Shown: positions 38,055 through 47,125 of the stretch, one piece after another
Numbering within the stretch: position 1 is the stretch's first letter
Layout of the letters: each line of letters starts with the position of its first letter
NCBI GenBank assembly: GCA_963580455.1
Contig: OY756968.1
Span: 17,825,996 to 17,889,995, forward strand
DNA: 64,000 nt
From: Euonymus europaeus
Taxonomy: Eukaryota > Streptophyta > Magnoliopsida > Celastrales > Celastraceae
Reading direction: 5' to 3'
Position numbers and translations under genes: made by a program
The notes under the pieces: generated by a model
What the model saw: only the letters and a program-made list of their open reading frames with translations
What the model was told of the DNA's origin: nothing
Databases searched by the model: none

Positions 38055-38648
38055 TCTGTAGATTATGTGACTGAAAAAATAGAGGGACGGGTACGAAAAG
38101 TTGTGGAGGATAAGTCTGTAGATTATGTGACTTGTAGTTGCAAGATGTTTGAATCTCATGGAATTCTTTGTCGGCATATATTGGCTACTTTCAGTAGGGC
38201 AAAAATGCAACAACCATTGTCTAGTAAGTATGTTTTACGTAGGTGGACGAATGGGGCTAAGTCATTAAGCTCATTTACTGTTTGTGGGGAAGTTGGCAAT
38301 GATGCTTCCCTAGTTGAGAATGACAACATGCTACGAGTTCTAGCTTCAAAAATCTGTGATGATGCGTATATGAGCCAAGATACATTTCAGTTGGCAAAGG
38401 AGACATTTGACTCTCTTCATGAAAAAATAAAGTCTATGACATTAACAGGTGGAACCCAATCACAACCAAGTATTCGGCTTTCAGAGCCTATTTACAATGA
38501 GCCGGATCAAGTACGAGCGAAAGGATGTGGGAAGAGGTTGAAAGGTGGGAAAGAACTTTCAACAACAAGGAGCAGACGCTGCCATGGTTGCGGACTGACA
38601 GGACAATTACATGACAAAAGGAATTGCCCAGCATTGAACAATTCATAA
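38055..38648 (+). pseudogene. C-terminal fragment of a FAR1-type transposase in MULE-C
   Basis: Only the SWIM zinc finger and tail remain: VTCSCKMFESHGILCRHILA (C-x-C...C-x-H intact), KYVLRRWTNGAKSLS, a central region (TFQLAKETFDSLHEKI) and a C-terminal CCHC knuckle (CHGCGLTGQLHDKRNCP). The DNA-binding and DDE core are missing; the fragment starts directly at the TIR boundary with no proper start codon context. A 22-bp sequence (TAAGTCTGTAGATTATGTGA plus CT) occurs at 38051 and again exactly 60 bp later, at the deletion junction. By itself it cannot transpose. Confidence 0.85.
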
Positions 38649-39588
38649 GTAGAATTGTGTTTTATTTTGGATGTAGTTTCTTTATTAGATTTATTTTGAA
38701 TGTATTTTGTTTATTACTGTTGGTGTAAACAACTGAAATGGTGACTTATTTTGGATGTATTTATTGTATTACTACTGGTGTGAACAATTGGATTTATTAT
38801 TTATTTGTGGATGTTTGTAGTGAATGCTGGGATTTGACACTGTTGAATTGGTGTCAGGTGAATTGGTTGATAATTTTAGTTGTCATTTGTTGAACATGTT
38901 GAATTATTAATTGATTCATGAATTTGCATGGCTCTATATGAAATCGTGAACAATATGAGAGTAACAATTGTCAATTTGATTTCACTGCACTTCATAAAGA
39001 TTACAAAAGACCACAGTACAAAAAATCTTGAGCCCTGAATTTGCAGATTCAGCTATGGACCAAATCATCATAGAGTAAGCTCAATTTGTATAAGTTTACA
39101 ACATAAGAAAATGAAAGAAACTGAGAAGATTGCCAATCCACCCCAGCAAATCATATTGCCATTCCAGCCCAGCAAATCCGAGCTGCGCACAATCACAAAC
39201 CAGAGTATCTCCATTGAAACAAGGAACCAACACCTCCACTTCACTACCGCTCCACAAGCAACCACACAACTAAAAATCACTACCCTAGCAATGCAAAAAA
39301 AAAATGTTCAGCAATTCTTGCATTCAAGAACATGTAATGCACGGGAGCCATCAATAACAGGACATTTTGTTAATAAGCAATGCAATATGAGGGAGTCATG
39401 CGAATGTACTTGAAAAACCTCTGGATTCAAACACATCATAAAAAAATAACCAATTCATATACTAGCAAGCCAACTTTGGTATAAGCAACTGAAATATTAT
39501 TATCAACCAACACAATTATCTTAACCCCAACACAATTATCTTAACCAATTGAGTTAACAGAAGCATAACCAATTCTTATTGGCCGAGT
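38649..39588. other. MULE-C interior, no gene
   Basis: 3' flank of the transposase fragment and A/T-rich filler up to the right TIR; no domain recognised. Confidence 0.55.
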
Positions 39589-40263
39589 CTTAATTTTTGC
39601 ATAATATATCTCACTTCAAAATCCCAACATAGACATGCAACTCACACCATGATTCATAGTTTCATTAATGAAAAAAAGGAAAACAACAAAAATGCTATAC
39701 CTTTGAAGTCAGAGACAGAACCTCACAAACACGCAATACTCCACATTTAAATTTTCAAGGATACTTTACAATCAGATACGGAAAGAGCCCTAAAAAATTT
39801 GATCGATGCTTCCCTACGATTGAACAAAAATGAAATTGTTTATAAATAATCAAAAAAGGTTCCAACCTGCTCTAGTGGGAGTAGATTAATAGATCGCCAT
39901 ACCAGAGATTTCCATGTTTGAGCTGTCGAGAGTCAAGAACAAAGAAAGTCGAAGACCCAAATCTAGAATAGCGCCACCGGAGATGATGAAAGTAGAGACA
40001 TGCACGAAAGATCGACCGGAGATGACGAAAACCTCGAGATCCGACTATGGGCGAGGCTGTGCTGCTCGATATGCGATGGAGAGAGGATTCCGACGGTGCT
40101 GCTCGATATCCGATGGAGAGTGAAAAGAGGAGAGTTACGGCGTGAATAAAGCAATTTTTTAAAATATGTGTCAAGCTTTGCACCGTCGGATTAATCCGAC
40201 GGTGCAAAGCGGGATCCCGCATGAAGTAAAGGAATGCGGGATCCCGCGTACGAACAAGACCGT
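39589..40263 (-). repeat. MULE-C right long terminal inverted repeat
   Basis: 675 bp; inverse complement of the left arm with only a handful of substitutions, plus a 41-bp block at 39875-39915. Confidence 0.93.
40176..40209. repeat. 34-bp perfect palindrome, right arm
   Basis: Identical to 37475-37508. Confidence 0.95.
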
Positions 40264-41340
40264 ATATATATATATATATATTCAAATGAGCTATCACTGG
40301 TGCAGCTAGCAACTAATTCTCCATAGGCGTAACAGCTGACAGGAGGAATAAATGATCCAAAACGCAATTCAGGAAAGTAACTAAAAATCCATAAAGGTAT
40401 GAGCCATGAGGAGCCACTATTTGGGGTAGTGAAACCAAGAGAAGGATGCGTCATTTTAGCCATCGCCAAGTAGAAGCGGGCTAGAAGCATGGGAGCAAGG
40501 GCGAGTTTAGTACCACTGGCTAAAGCTTGGGCGATTGGAAGATATTCTTTGGTGAGTTGGTTAGCAGAAACACACAAAAAAACCGGCAAAGGAAACACCA
40601 AAGAAAGATAATATTTTCCTCGATTCCAGGGTTATGTGAGAAGAAAGTACGAGCCTTAAAGTAAGAATTTCACTTGAGAACTACATCAGAAAGTTGTATT
40701 GATGAGGTAGAAAAAGAAGGGACCAAATGGGGAACATCTAGACCTGTCACTAGCAGACTGGTTAGCGCAGCCACGTCACACAGAGTAATTGACATAGGTC
40801 CACAACAGAAGAGGAAATAGTTGCAATGTTGAGACCAAAAATAGCATATGGTGTTCAAGAGGTCTTTTTCGAAAGGGACTTTAACCCTAGAAAGGGCGAT
40901 CAGACGGTCAATGTCAGTTATGGCCCATAAATCTAAAAAGACAGGGGCCAAGAGGTTGATCCATTCTCCCCAGTTATCAGAGGGTTTGGACCAGGCATGA
41001 GATTTCACAACGGGGACCACAGTGCTAATGGAAAGGGCGTTCCTGAAGATTCTGGTAGGCCAAAGGTATTTTTGGATCAATTTTAGGTAAATTTGATGGT
41101 ATGAACGTTTCGATATATGAGAAATGGGCCATAATGAGAAAGTAATAAGGTGATGGAATTAGGGTTTCTAGGTAAGAAAGAGTTATGTGGAAGAAGAAAG
41201 AAAGTGGCATGAGAGTTTTAAAAGAAGATAAGTTTCTTAGAAAGTGTTAACTAGGTAGATGACTGTTTTAAACGCAGAAATTATTGTAGTGGATTTTGAG
41301 ATTAAAACACCAATCTAGGTCAATCTTTAATCGGATTGGC

Positions 41341-41351
41341 GCGAGGGGCTT
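41341..41351 (+). other. Likely polypurine tract of the Gypsy element
   Basis: GCGAGGGGCTT directly before the 3' LTR; a purine-rich plus-strand primer site is expected here. Confidence 0.5.
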
Positions 41352-42221
41352 TGTTTGCACCATAATTGTACAGACCTGATGGGCCGGACTGTAGTCAAGA
41401 AATTGGGCTACAAGGTAATCAAAAGGGCTGGGTAGTTTGGTAAGGAAAGGTGGCCAGAGTGTCAGGTGCAATCTGGTTGGGCTGGGAGTTAATAGGCCAC
41501 TAATGTTGTGTAAAATACGAGCCAGATTTAAGAGTTGTTAAGGTGGATACTTAGTCTTAAGAGATACCTAGAATTTAGGAGATAAGGGTTTATCTTCCCT
41601 ATTTTGGTGGAAATGATGTTTGAGCTGAACAGGCACTATGGAGCACGAATTGAGCATATTTTACAGGTTATGGTGTCATTACAACACAATTGGACCACTA
41701 CCACAACAGTTGAAGAAGATGGAAGCACATATGATGGAATTTTGGATGGTTGTAGTCATGGCAAAAGCGGCAATTGGTTCCAGAATTCCTAAGAGATATT
41801 TATTGTGACAGAGAAGAAGAAAAACACACACAAAAAAATACACAAAAACGCAGCCCAACGCATTAATCTCTCTTTCAATCTTTCAAGCATTCTAGCGCTC
41901 TAGCTTACAGTCAAGCTTTGTACACATTTTTTTGTAATTATTTCGATCATCATTGAAATATTACAGTTTGGCATTTTTGTTTAGACCAGTATCTAGTGAA
42001 GCATTTTTCAGTGGATCTAAAGTTCCTTGAGGAGTCGTAATGAGATTACGAGTGACCAATTTCCTCTTACAATCATTTGATAGTAGTTAGATTTTAGTGC
42101 ATTCACATCCATTTTTCATACTTTGAGACTGACTGCAAGTCTCTGGCACACCTGTACATACCGTCTTATCACTAAGGGACAGGATTGACCTTTTTGCCAA
42201 ATTGCAACCATAGAGGCAACA
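41352..42221 (+). repeat. 3' LTR of the Gypsy element
   Basis: 870 bp, starts TGTTTGCACCATAATTG and ends GGCAACA, followed by target copy GTGTT. Roughly one base in ten differs from the 5' LTR over the first 250 bases by eye. Confidence 0.93.
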
Positions 42222-42226
42222 GTGTT

Positions 42227-42847
42227 TTTTTTATTTGATAAGCAACAAGATCATATATACCAACAAAAGAAAAGAAAAACAGCAAGGCATCCATATATGG
42301 ATGGATGGTGGATGGCCTGGCATAGAGTTAGTACAAGAAGAGAGAACTAAAACGAGATAGAGTAAAAATACAAATTAAAATACTTGAACAAAGCTTTAAG
42401 GGTTTGGGATGGCTATTATTATACATTGCATACACTAAAAGATGTTAAAAAAAAGTATACTCTTTTCAAGTAGAAATTATTGAGAGAGCAACCAGATGAC
42501 ATATGATTGAGACCATCATACTAATCTTCAATTAGGTGCCATCTTTCTCTCTATATACACATGAACGAAAGCCAATAACACAACCCTTCAATTAATCAAA
42601 TCCAGACCAACACAACAACTTCTTCTATCAGACCCAAGGGGTAAAGGATGAAATTCTTCATCTCAGCGGAACTCCAAACGATGTTGATCGAAACGGAAAA
42701 AGATTGAGAGGGGAACTCTAGCATATCCAATCGATCTTGAATGACGCAGAGAATAACATCTCGATCTCTAGTTTTGGTGAAGAAAAAGGGCTAGGTTATG
42801 AAGAGAGTGAATGAGAAGAAGGGAGGGAAGGAAGATAATGGAGCCTT
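42227..42847. other. Remaining right part of MULE-B
   Basis: Non-coding, between the Gypsy and the right TIR. No gene seen. Confidence 0.55.
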
Positions 42848-42962
42848 ATATTGCTGAGCTGTACACATAATCTTTTAATATGGGCCATTAAATGAGATGT
42901 AGGGCTGAGAATTTAAAAACTATAGGAAACTACAGCCACATTCACTACAGCGCCCCCATCCC
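42848..42962 (-). repeat. MULE-B right terminal inverted repeat
   Basis: Inverse complement of 11128-11242, followed at once by the second CATTCAGAG target-site copy at 42963-42971. Confidence 0.92.
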
Positions 42963-42971
42963 CATTCAGAG

Positions 42972-43115
42972 TGCACTTTGAACAAGTCATATTTTAAGAA
43001 ATGTGTTATGTAAACACATATGTAAATAGAGTGAGCATACGAAGACATGGTTGAACAAATGTCTGTGTAAAGATGTATGTTTATCAATTTGATGCATGTA
43101 TGTTTGCATACCTGC
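42972..43115. other. Host sequence right of MULE-B
   Basis: Short A/T-rich flank following the CATTCAGAG duplication. No gene. Confidence 0.5.
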
Positions 43116-43235
43116 CACTACAAGAAATTCTTTACTTGTCAATGGATTTTTCCATCGGCAATTTAAGGATTTTAGTCGGTAAAATATTTTATCGATGGAA
43201 TTTCGGCCAATAAAGTTTCGTCGGAAATTATTTAT
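43116..43235. mobile_element. Truncated end of another CACTA element
   Basis: CACTACAAGAAATTC at 43116 followed by degraded CCATCGGCAATTT, AGTCGGTAAAAT and TTCGTCGGAAATT motifs, as in CACTA subterminal arrays. No second end found in the window, so it is a fragment. Confidence 0.65.
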
Positions 43236-43611
43236 GAACTAAAGATTGTCAAGAAGGATTAGTTTAGTATTGAAAATACATGTTGTCATGATTCAAGGAT
43301 CAACATAGTTGAGCGATGAATGAACCTTAGAATCTAAATTGATGTTGAATGCTTGATCTTTATAAACTTGTCATTGGCTTATTCGGTGAAGTCATACTCT
43401 GGTATCCTTTCTTCGTGAATCTTAATATCATTTTAAGTTTCTTAATTGTTCGTCCCATTATTCATCCAAGTACTTTTTCTATTTAATTTGTTATTTGCAT
43501 TGAAAGTTTAGTAGACCATTTAATTAAACTTGTCTCTTTGGAATCAACCTCGTACCTACATATATTGTGCTATCATTGTAGACCTGTGCACTTGCAAGAC
43601 ATATTACATCA
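43236..43611. mobile_element. Probable LTR fragment
   Basis: The stretch near 43550-43600 (CCTCGTACCTACATATATTG, then CCTGTGCACTTGCAAG) resembles the 3' part of plant LTRs. No start, end or target duplication identified. Confidence 0.35.
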
Positions 43612-43835
43612 AACAATTCACCTTGGAAAAGAGGTTTTTCTCAGCCAAGAGTTCTCCTCGGAAATGAGGTCTTCCTTGGCAAAGAGGTTACCTTAGAAAA
43701 AGGTATTCATTAGCAAATTGCTTACCTAAGAAGAAAGAGGTCATTATCAGCAAAGTGGTTACCTCCATAAAGAGGTCTTCCTCGCCAAAGAGTTCACCTC
43801 AGAAAAAGAGGTCTTTCTTGCCAAGAGAGTTCACT
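43612..43835. repeat. About 40-bp degenerate tandem repeat
   Basis: Repeats of a unit like AAAGAGGTCTTCCTCGCCAA then GAGTTCACCTC, about five copies with drift. Confidence 0.75.
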
Positions 43836-43851
43836 TCAAACAAAAAGGTAA

Positions 43852-44370
43852 AATGAAGATTCGTATCGGTAGGCATTACAACTTGGAAATTACTCCAAGT
43901 AACAATGTCCGGGCAAAATGAATATTTACCATGATAGGCATTACTTCTTGGAAAATACTTCAAGTCACAATGTTTGAGTAAAAAACAAGATTCATTGTGA
44001 TAGGCATTATGACTTGGAAAATACTCTAAGTTACAATGTCTGAGCAAAACAAAGTTTCATCTTATATTGCATTACAACTTGGAAAATATTCTATGAGATT
44101 ATGACCGAGCAAAATGAAGGTTCATCTCGATAGGCATTACAACTTGGAAAGTATGACAATGGTTGAAAAAAATGAAGACCACGATAGACATTACGACTTG
44201 GAAATTACTGCAAATGACAATGACCAAACAAAATGAATATTCACCTTGATATACATTAGGACTTGGAAAATATTCCAAGTGGCAATGACCAAGAAAAATG
44301 GAGATTCATCTGGATACACATTACGACTCGAAAAGCTTCAAGTGACAATGGTTGAGACAAAGACTTACCT
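43852..44370. repeat. About 65-bp degenerate tandem repeat
   Basis: Unit contains GATAGGCATTACGACTTGG, a run like AAAATACTCCAAGTGACAAT and GCAAAATGAAGATTCA; about eight diverged copies. Confidence 0.85.
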
Positions 44371-45111
44371 TGTTTGTCATTATCACTAAGCACCTCAAAA
44401 ATCCTCAATAAAAGAGTACTCGAGCGCCCAGGAATAAATTGAAGAAAACTATACACCTTCACTTGACCAATCAGATTGCCCGAACAAAGGTCTGAGGGGG
44501 GCTTATGAATATACCAAAAAATGCCTCCAATTAGACACGGACATGTGTCATCTAGAAGATGTTTCTAAACATCAAATATATACCAAAGGTAGGGTTCAAA
44601 CAAAAATAGAACTCACAAGAAGGAATCCTCCTCAAACAGGAAGACGAAAAAGAGTTTGTTTCATTTTTAAGCTAAAACTTTCTTCAATCAATGAATCTAC
44701 TTCTAATCGAAGTAAGACTCATTTCACAACTATAAATAAGACCCTCCAGCCAGGTATGAGGCAGATTCACAGTTTCATGCTCCTTCTCATTCTGACTTGA
44801 GCTTCAAAGCAGTCCCTTGAGGAACACATCGAGAACCCCTTTTAACTCATCTTTCTCTTGTAAGAAGGTGAATATCAACTCAATAATCAGCTTCTAAAAG
44901 CTAATCCGACCTCCTAATACGTTGAAAAAGTCGAGCGAACTTTTAACGTCGTCAATTTTTATTTATTTATTGTTGCTTTTGTTACTGATTTGAATTGAAT
45001 GTTAAACAATTATCATTCAGATTTTTGGATTATTTCTTACAACTAATTTATTTTTTGGAATTTATAATTAATGAACAAGTGAGAAATTATTAAGATATAT
45101 TTCATTGAAAC

Positions 45112-45879
45112 TGTTGGCACCATATTAAAACAGGACCAAAAAGTTCAGGCCATGATGTTTAAATTGTACCAGTCTAGGTAGATGAGGTTGTATGATAACA
45201 TAAACTGGCCCAAGAGATAAGCCCATGAAGAAAGGACTAAGAAGATTAGGCAAGAGGAGTCCATATCCAATAAGGAGTGTGCAATAAGTGGTCCTAAAAA
45301 GATGGAATCAGTAAACAATATATGGACCACGTGGCATGGAGTTGTGTAATTTACGGTTACTGCCAAGGAAGTAACCAGTAACAATGTGGAAGTTGGTTTA
45401 TGCCCAAGAAAGTAGGGGATGATGGTAGAGTGTGCCAAAGGACCAGGGGAGAGGAAAAGGAGACTTTAAGAGAGATGGTCATACAGTAAGAGAAGGAGAA
45501 CAATCAAGAACAAAAAAAAAACAAGAAATTGAAGCAAATAGCACAAAAAGAGCCAAGACTCTCAATCTTTCAGCAATTCTTTCAAAATTGCAATCTCAGT
45601 ATGGCATCCACTAGGATATTACCTTTGTTTTTCAACTACTACTATCAAGTATTAATATCAACCATCGTTTTGTGAATTCCTACTTGTTGTCATTATATTA
45701 TAATCTCAACAAAGCGCACTTCAGTGGAGTTGAGGAACCTAGAATTACTAAGGTCCAAAGGTAATTCGTACTTTCGTTTGATATTAGTTAGATAGTAATA
45801 TATGTAATTTTACCATTGTACAGTTTGAGATATTTTAATCTCTGGCACACGTGCAACACAATACTATTTTGGGCCAACA
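45112..45879. mobile_element. Solo LTR (768 bp) with perfect target duplication
   Basis: Starts TGTTGGCACCATATTAAAAC and ends TTTTGGGCCAACA, with GAAAC at 45107-45111 and 45880-45884 (5 bp, exact). The start resembles that of the MULE-B Gypsy LTR (TGTTTGCACCATAATTG), and both carry CTCAATCTTTCAGCAATTCT-like and TCTCTGGCACAC text in the same order, so it is probably a related family. Confidence 0.92.
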
Positions 45880-46948
45880 GAAACAAAGTGTGAAAGTGAT
45901 TCCACTTTTAGAGATTTTCTTAAACAATTACTATTCATATTTTAAGATTTTAAGAAAAGAATATAATATATATATTTTTAATTTCACTATCGTAGCCTCC
46001 CTCTCAAAATAATTTTCGGCTGGCAATAGGACACCGCTCTTAGTTTGTTTGTGCAGCAGAGAAGTTTCCAAGTATCAGCAACATTCCAAGACACAATTTA
46101 CAACCTACTTCACATGTTCACGAATCCCACTCTTTGACATTTAATTCTTCCAACAGCACCACTGCATCAATCTTGCATGCATGCATGGACTTTATTTATC
46201 ACCACATACTTAATAGACTTGATTATTTTGCTTACGTGGTGACTGTGAGCCAATGTAACTCCACCACCTAATTAAAAATTTGCAGATTCTAATTTTTGGT
46301 TCCCACATTACACGTATAAGCCAGCCTAACCCCATAAAGCTGAGAAAAATATTTGTATCCCATGTTACATGATGTATGTGATGCCAAATCATAGGTATCG
46401 GTATAAAAATAGTTATTTTATAATTTAAATTTCTAAGCTTATGAATTTTATATCAATCTCTTCTCTTATGAAATGTTATAATCTTATTGAAAATGGTACA
46501 CCGCATTAGAATGTGACACTGCGAAGTGAACGACCAAGACTCTACTTGATAAATATAAGAGTAACGATTTTGAGATATTTTTATATTAATAATTATGACC
46601 GATTTTAATGTGTTTTAAAAATATCTCGATTTCGGATAAAATTAGCACCACATTGATTTTAAATGGTTTAAAAAAAAAATTTAAAATCAGTGTTCATAAA
46701 ATGTAAACAAGTAAAAAACTCTCTTATTTTGGGTCACTTAAAAATCCTTCTATCCAATCATTTCTCCCAAACAGTGTCCAAATATATATTTTTTTAAAGA
46801 AATTGTTGATGTACATGGTCCACGTCAGCCGCCATCCATGCCAAACGTTTTGAGCAACATAACTTAAGATGGTGAAAGAAACCATATCAGATCAATTTAA
46901 TCTCAGAAACCCCGAATTAAAGACAAGTAACGGCCACTCAGAACCAAC

Positions 46949-46954
46949 CACGTG
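46949..46954. promoter_or_regulatory. G-box (CACGTG) upstream of the intact gene
   Basis: ACCACGTGTTTC lies about 170 bp before the ATG. CACGTG is bound by plant bZIP/bHLH factors, including ABA and light responders; a role here is inferred. Confidence 0.5.
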
Positions 46955-47030
46955 TTTCATTTCATGTCATGACTCATGAGTGGATTATGTTCCTTCCAAG
47001 TTGGCTAAACAACAATCACTCGTTTTCTTC

Positions 47031-47036
47031 TTATAA
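47031..47036 (+). promoter_or_regulatory. Candidate TATA box of the intact gene
   Basis: TTATAA about 90 bp before the start codon, which would give a leader of roughly 60 bases. Weak match. Confidence 0.4.
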
Positions 47037-47125
47037 CCACAACGTACAAACCCTGTTGCCACTTCTGCTGCATTCTCCAAAACCACAAACCAATCAAAAT
47101 TCACAACCTACCAATAATTAAAAAA

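Larger units (their letters stand above)
37421..40263. mobile_element. MULE-C: long-TIR Mutator-like deletion derivative
   Basis: Terminal inverted repeats of 634 bp (37421-38054) and 675 bp (39589-40263) read inward from CGGTCTTGTTCGTACGCGGG and are nearly identical except for a 41-bp block found only on the right. Between them are a FAR1-type C-terminal fragment and filler. (AT)n runs flank both ends (37400-37420, 40264-40281), so the target was probably an AT repeat and the 9-bp duplication cannot be told apart from it. It interrupts the antisense PMD gene. The high TIR identity makes it the youngest insertion visible here. Confidence 0.85.
34370..41210 (-). pseudogene. Antisense plant-mobile-domain (PMD) gene carried by the Gypsy element
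   Basis: Reads opposite to gag-pol. The N-terminus at about 41140-41040 (MAHFSYIETFIPSNLPK, then shifted) is followed by the PMD core in ORF 41080-40670: SDNWGEWINLLAPVFLDLWA, YFWSQHCNYFLFCCGPMSIT and LCDVAALTSLLVTGLDV, matching the PMD pattern (FWS....F.F..GPM..TL.DVA.LT.L...G). More PMD text lies at 40601-40290 (FGSFIPPVSCYAYGELVAS). The gene is then cut by MULE-C and by the 35697-37118 LTR. Its far end (34657-34370) is a coiled-coil-like tail ending in a Gln run. Extra antisense genes with PMD are described for Tat/Ogre-group Gypsy elements; function unknown. Frameshifts and two insertions kill it. Confidence 0.75.
14294..42221 (+). mobile_element. Gypsy LTR retrotransposon with nested insertions and an antisense gene
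   Basis: The LTRs are 14294-15172 continued at 25246-25272 (5', split by a CACTA) and 41352-42221 (3'). Both start TGTTTGCACC and end GGCAACA. The perfect 5-bp target duplication GTGTT lies at 14289-14293 and 42222-42226. Internally, gag and pol remnants run left to right (25317-34110), followed by a long region with an antisense plant-mobile-domain gene. The RT-before-integrase order makes it Ty3/Gypsy; an antisense extra gene after pol is known from the Tat/Ogre group, so that lineage is inferred. About one base in ten differs between the first 250 bases of the LTRs, so it is old. Confidence 0.9.
11128..42962 (+). mobile_element. MULE-B: 31.8-kb Mutator-like element inflated by nested insertions
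   Basis: The left end at 11128 (GGGATGGGGGCGCTGTAGTG) is the inverse complement of the right end at 42962, and similarity continues about 115 bp inward on both sides. The flanks are CATTCAGAG at 11119-11127 and 42963-42971, a perfect 9-bp target duplication, so both ends belong to one insertion. Once the Gypsy element (14294-42221) and one TSD copy are removed, the element is about 3.9 kb and holds a FAR1-type transposase remnant, a normal MULE size. Confidence 0.93.
43612..45095. mobile_element. Gypsy-type LTR remnant with two tandem repeat blocks
   Basis: After two repeat blocks comes AGGGGGGCTTATGAATATACC, CATGTGTCATCTAGAAG and CTCATTCTGACTTGAGCTTC, features of a known class of plant Gypsy LTR. 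The ends are not clear and no genes are present. Confidence 0.5.
45885..47125. other. Upstream region of the intact gene
   Basis: No coding region seen. A/T-rich with no recognised transposon. The last 180 bp hold promoter signals listed separately. Confidence 0.55.
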
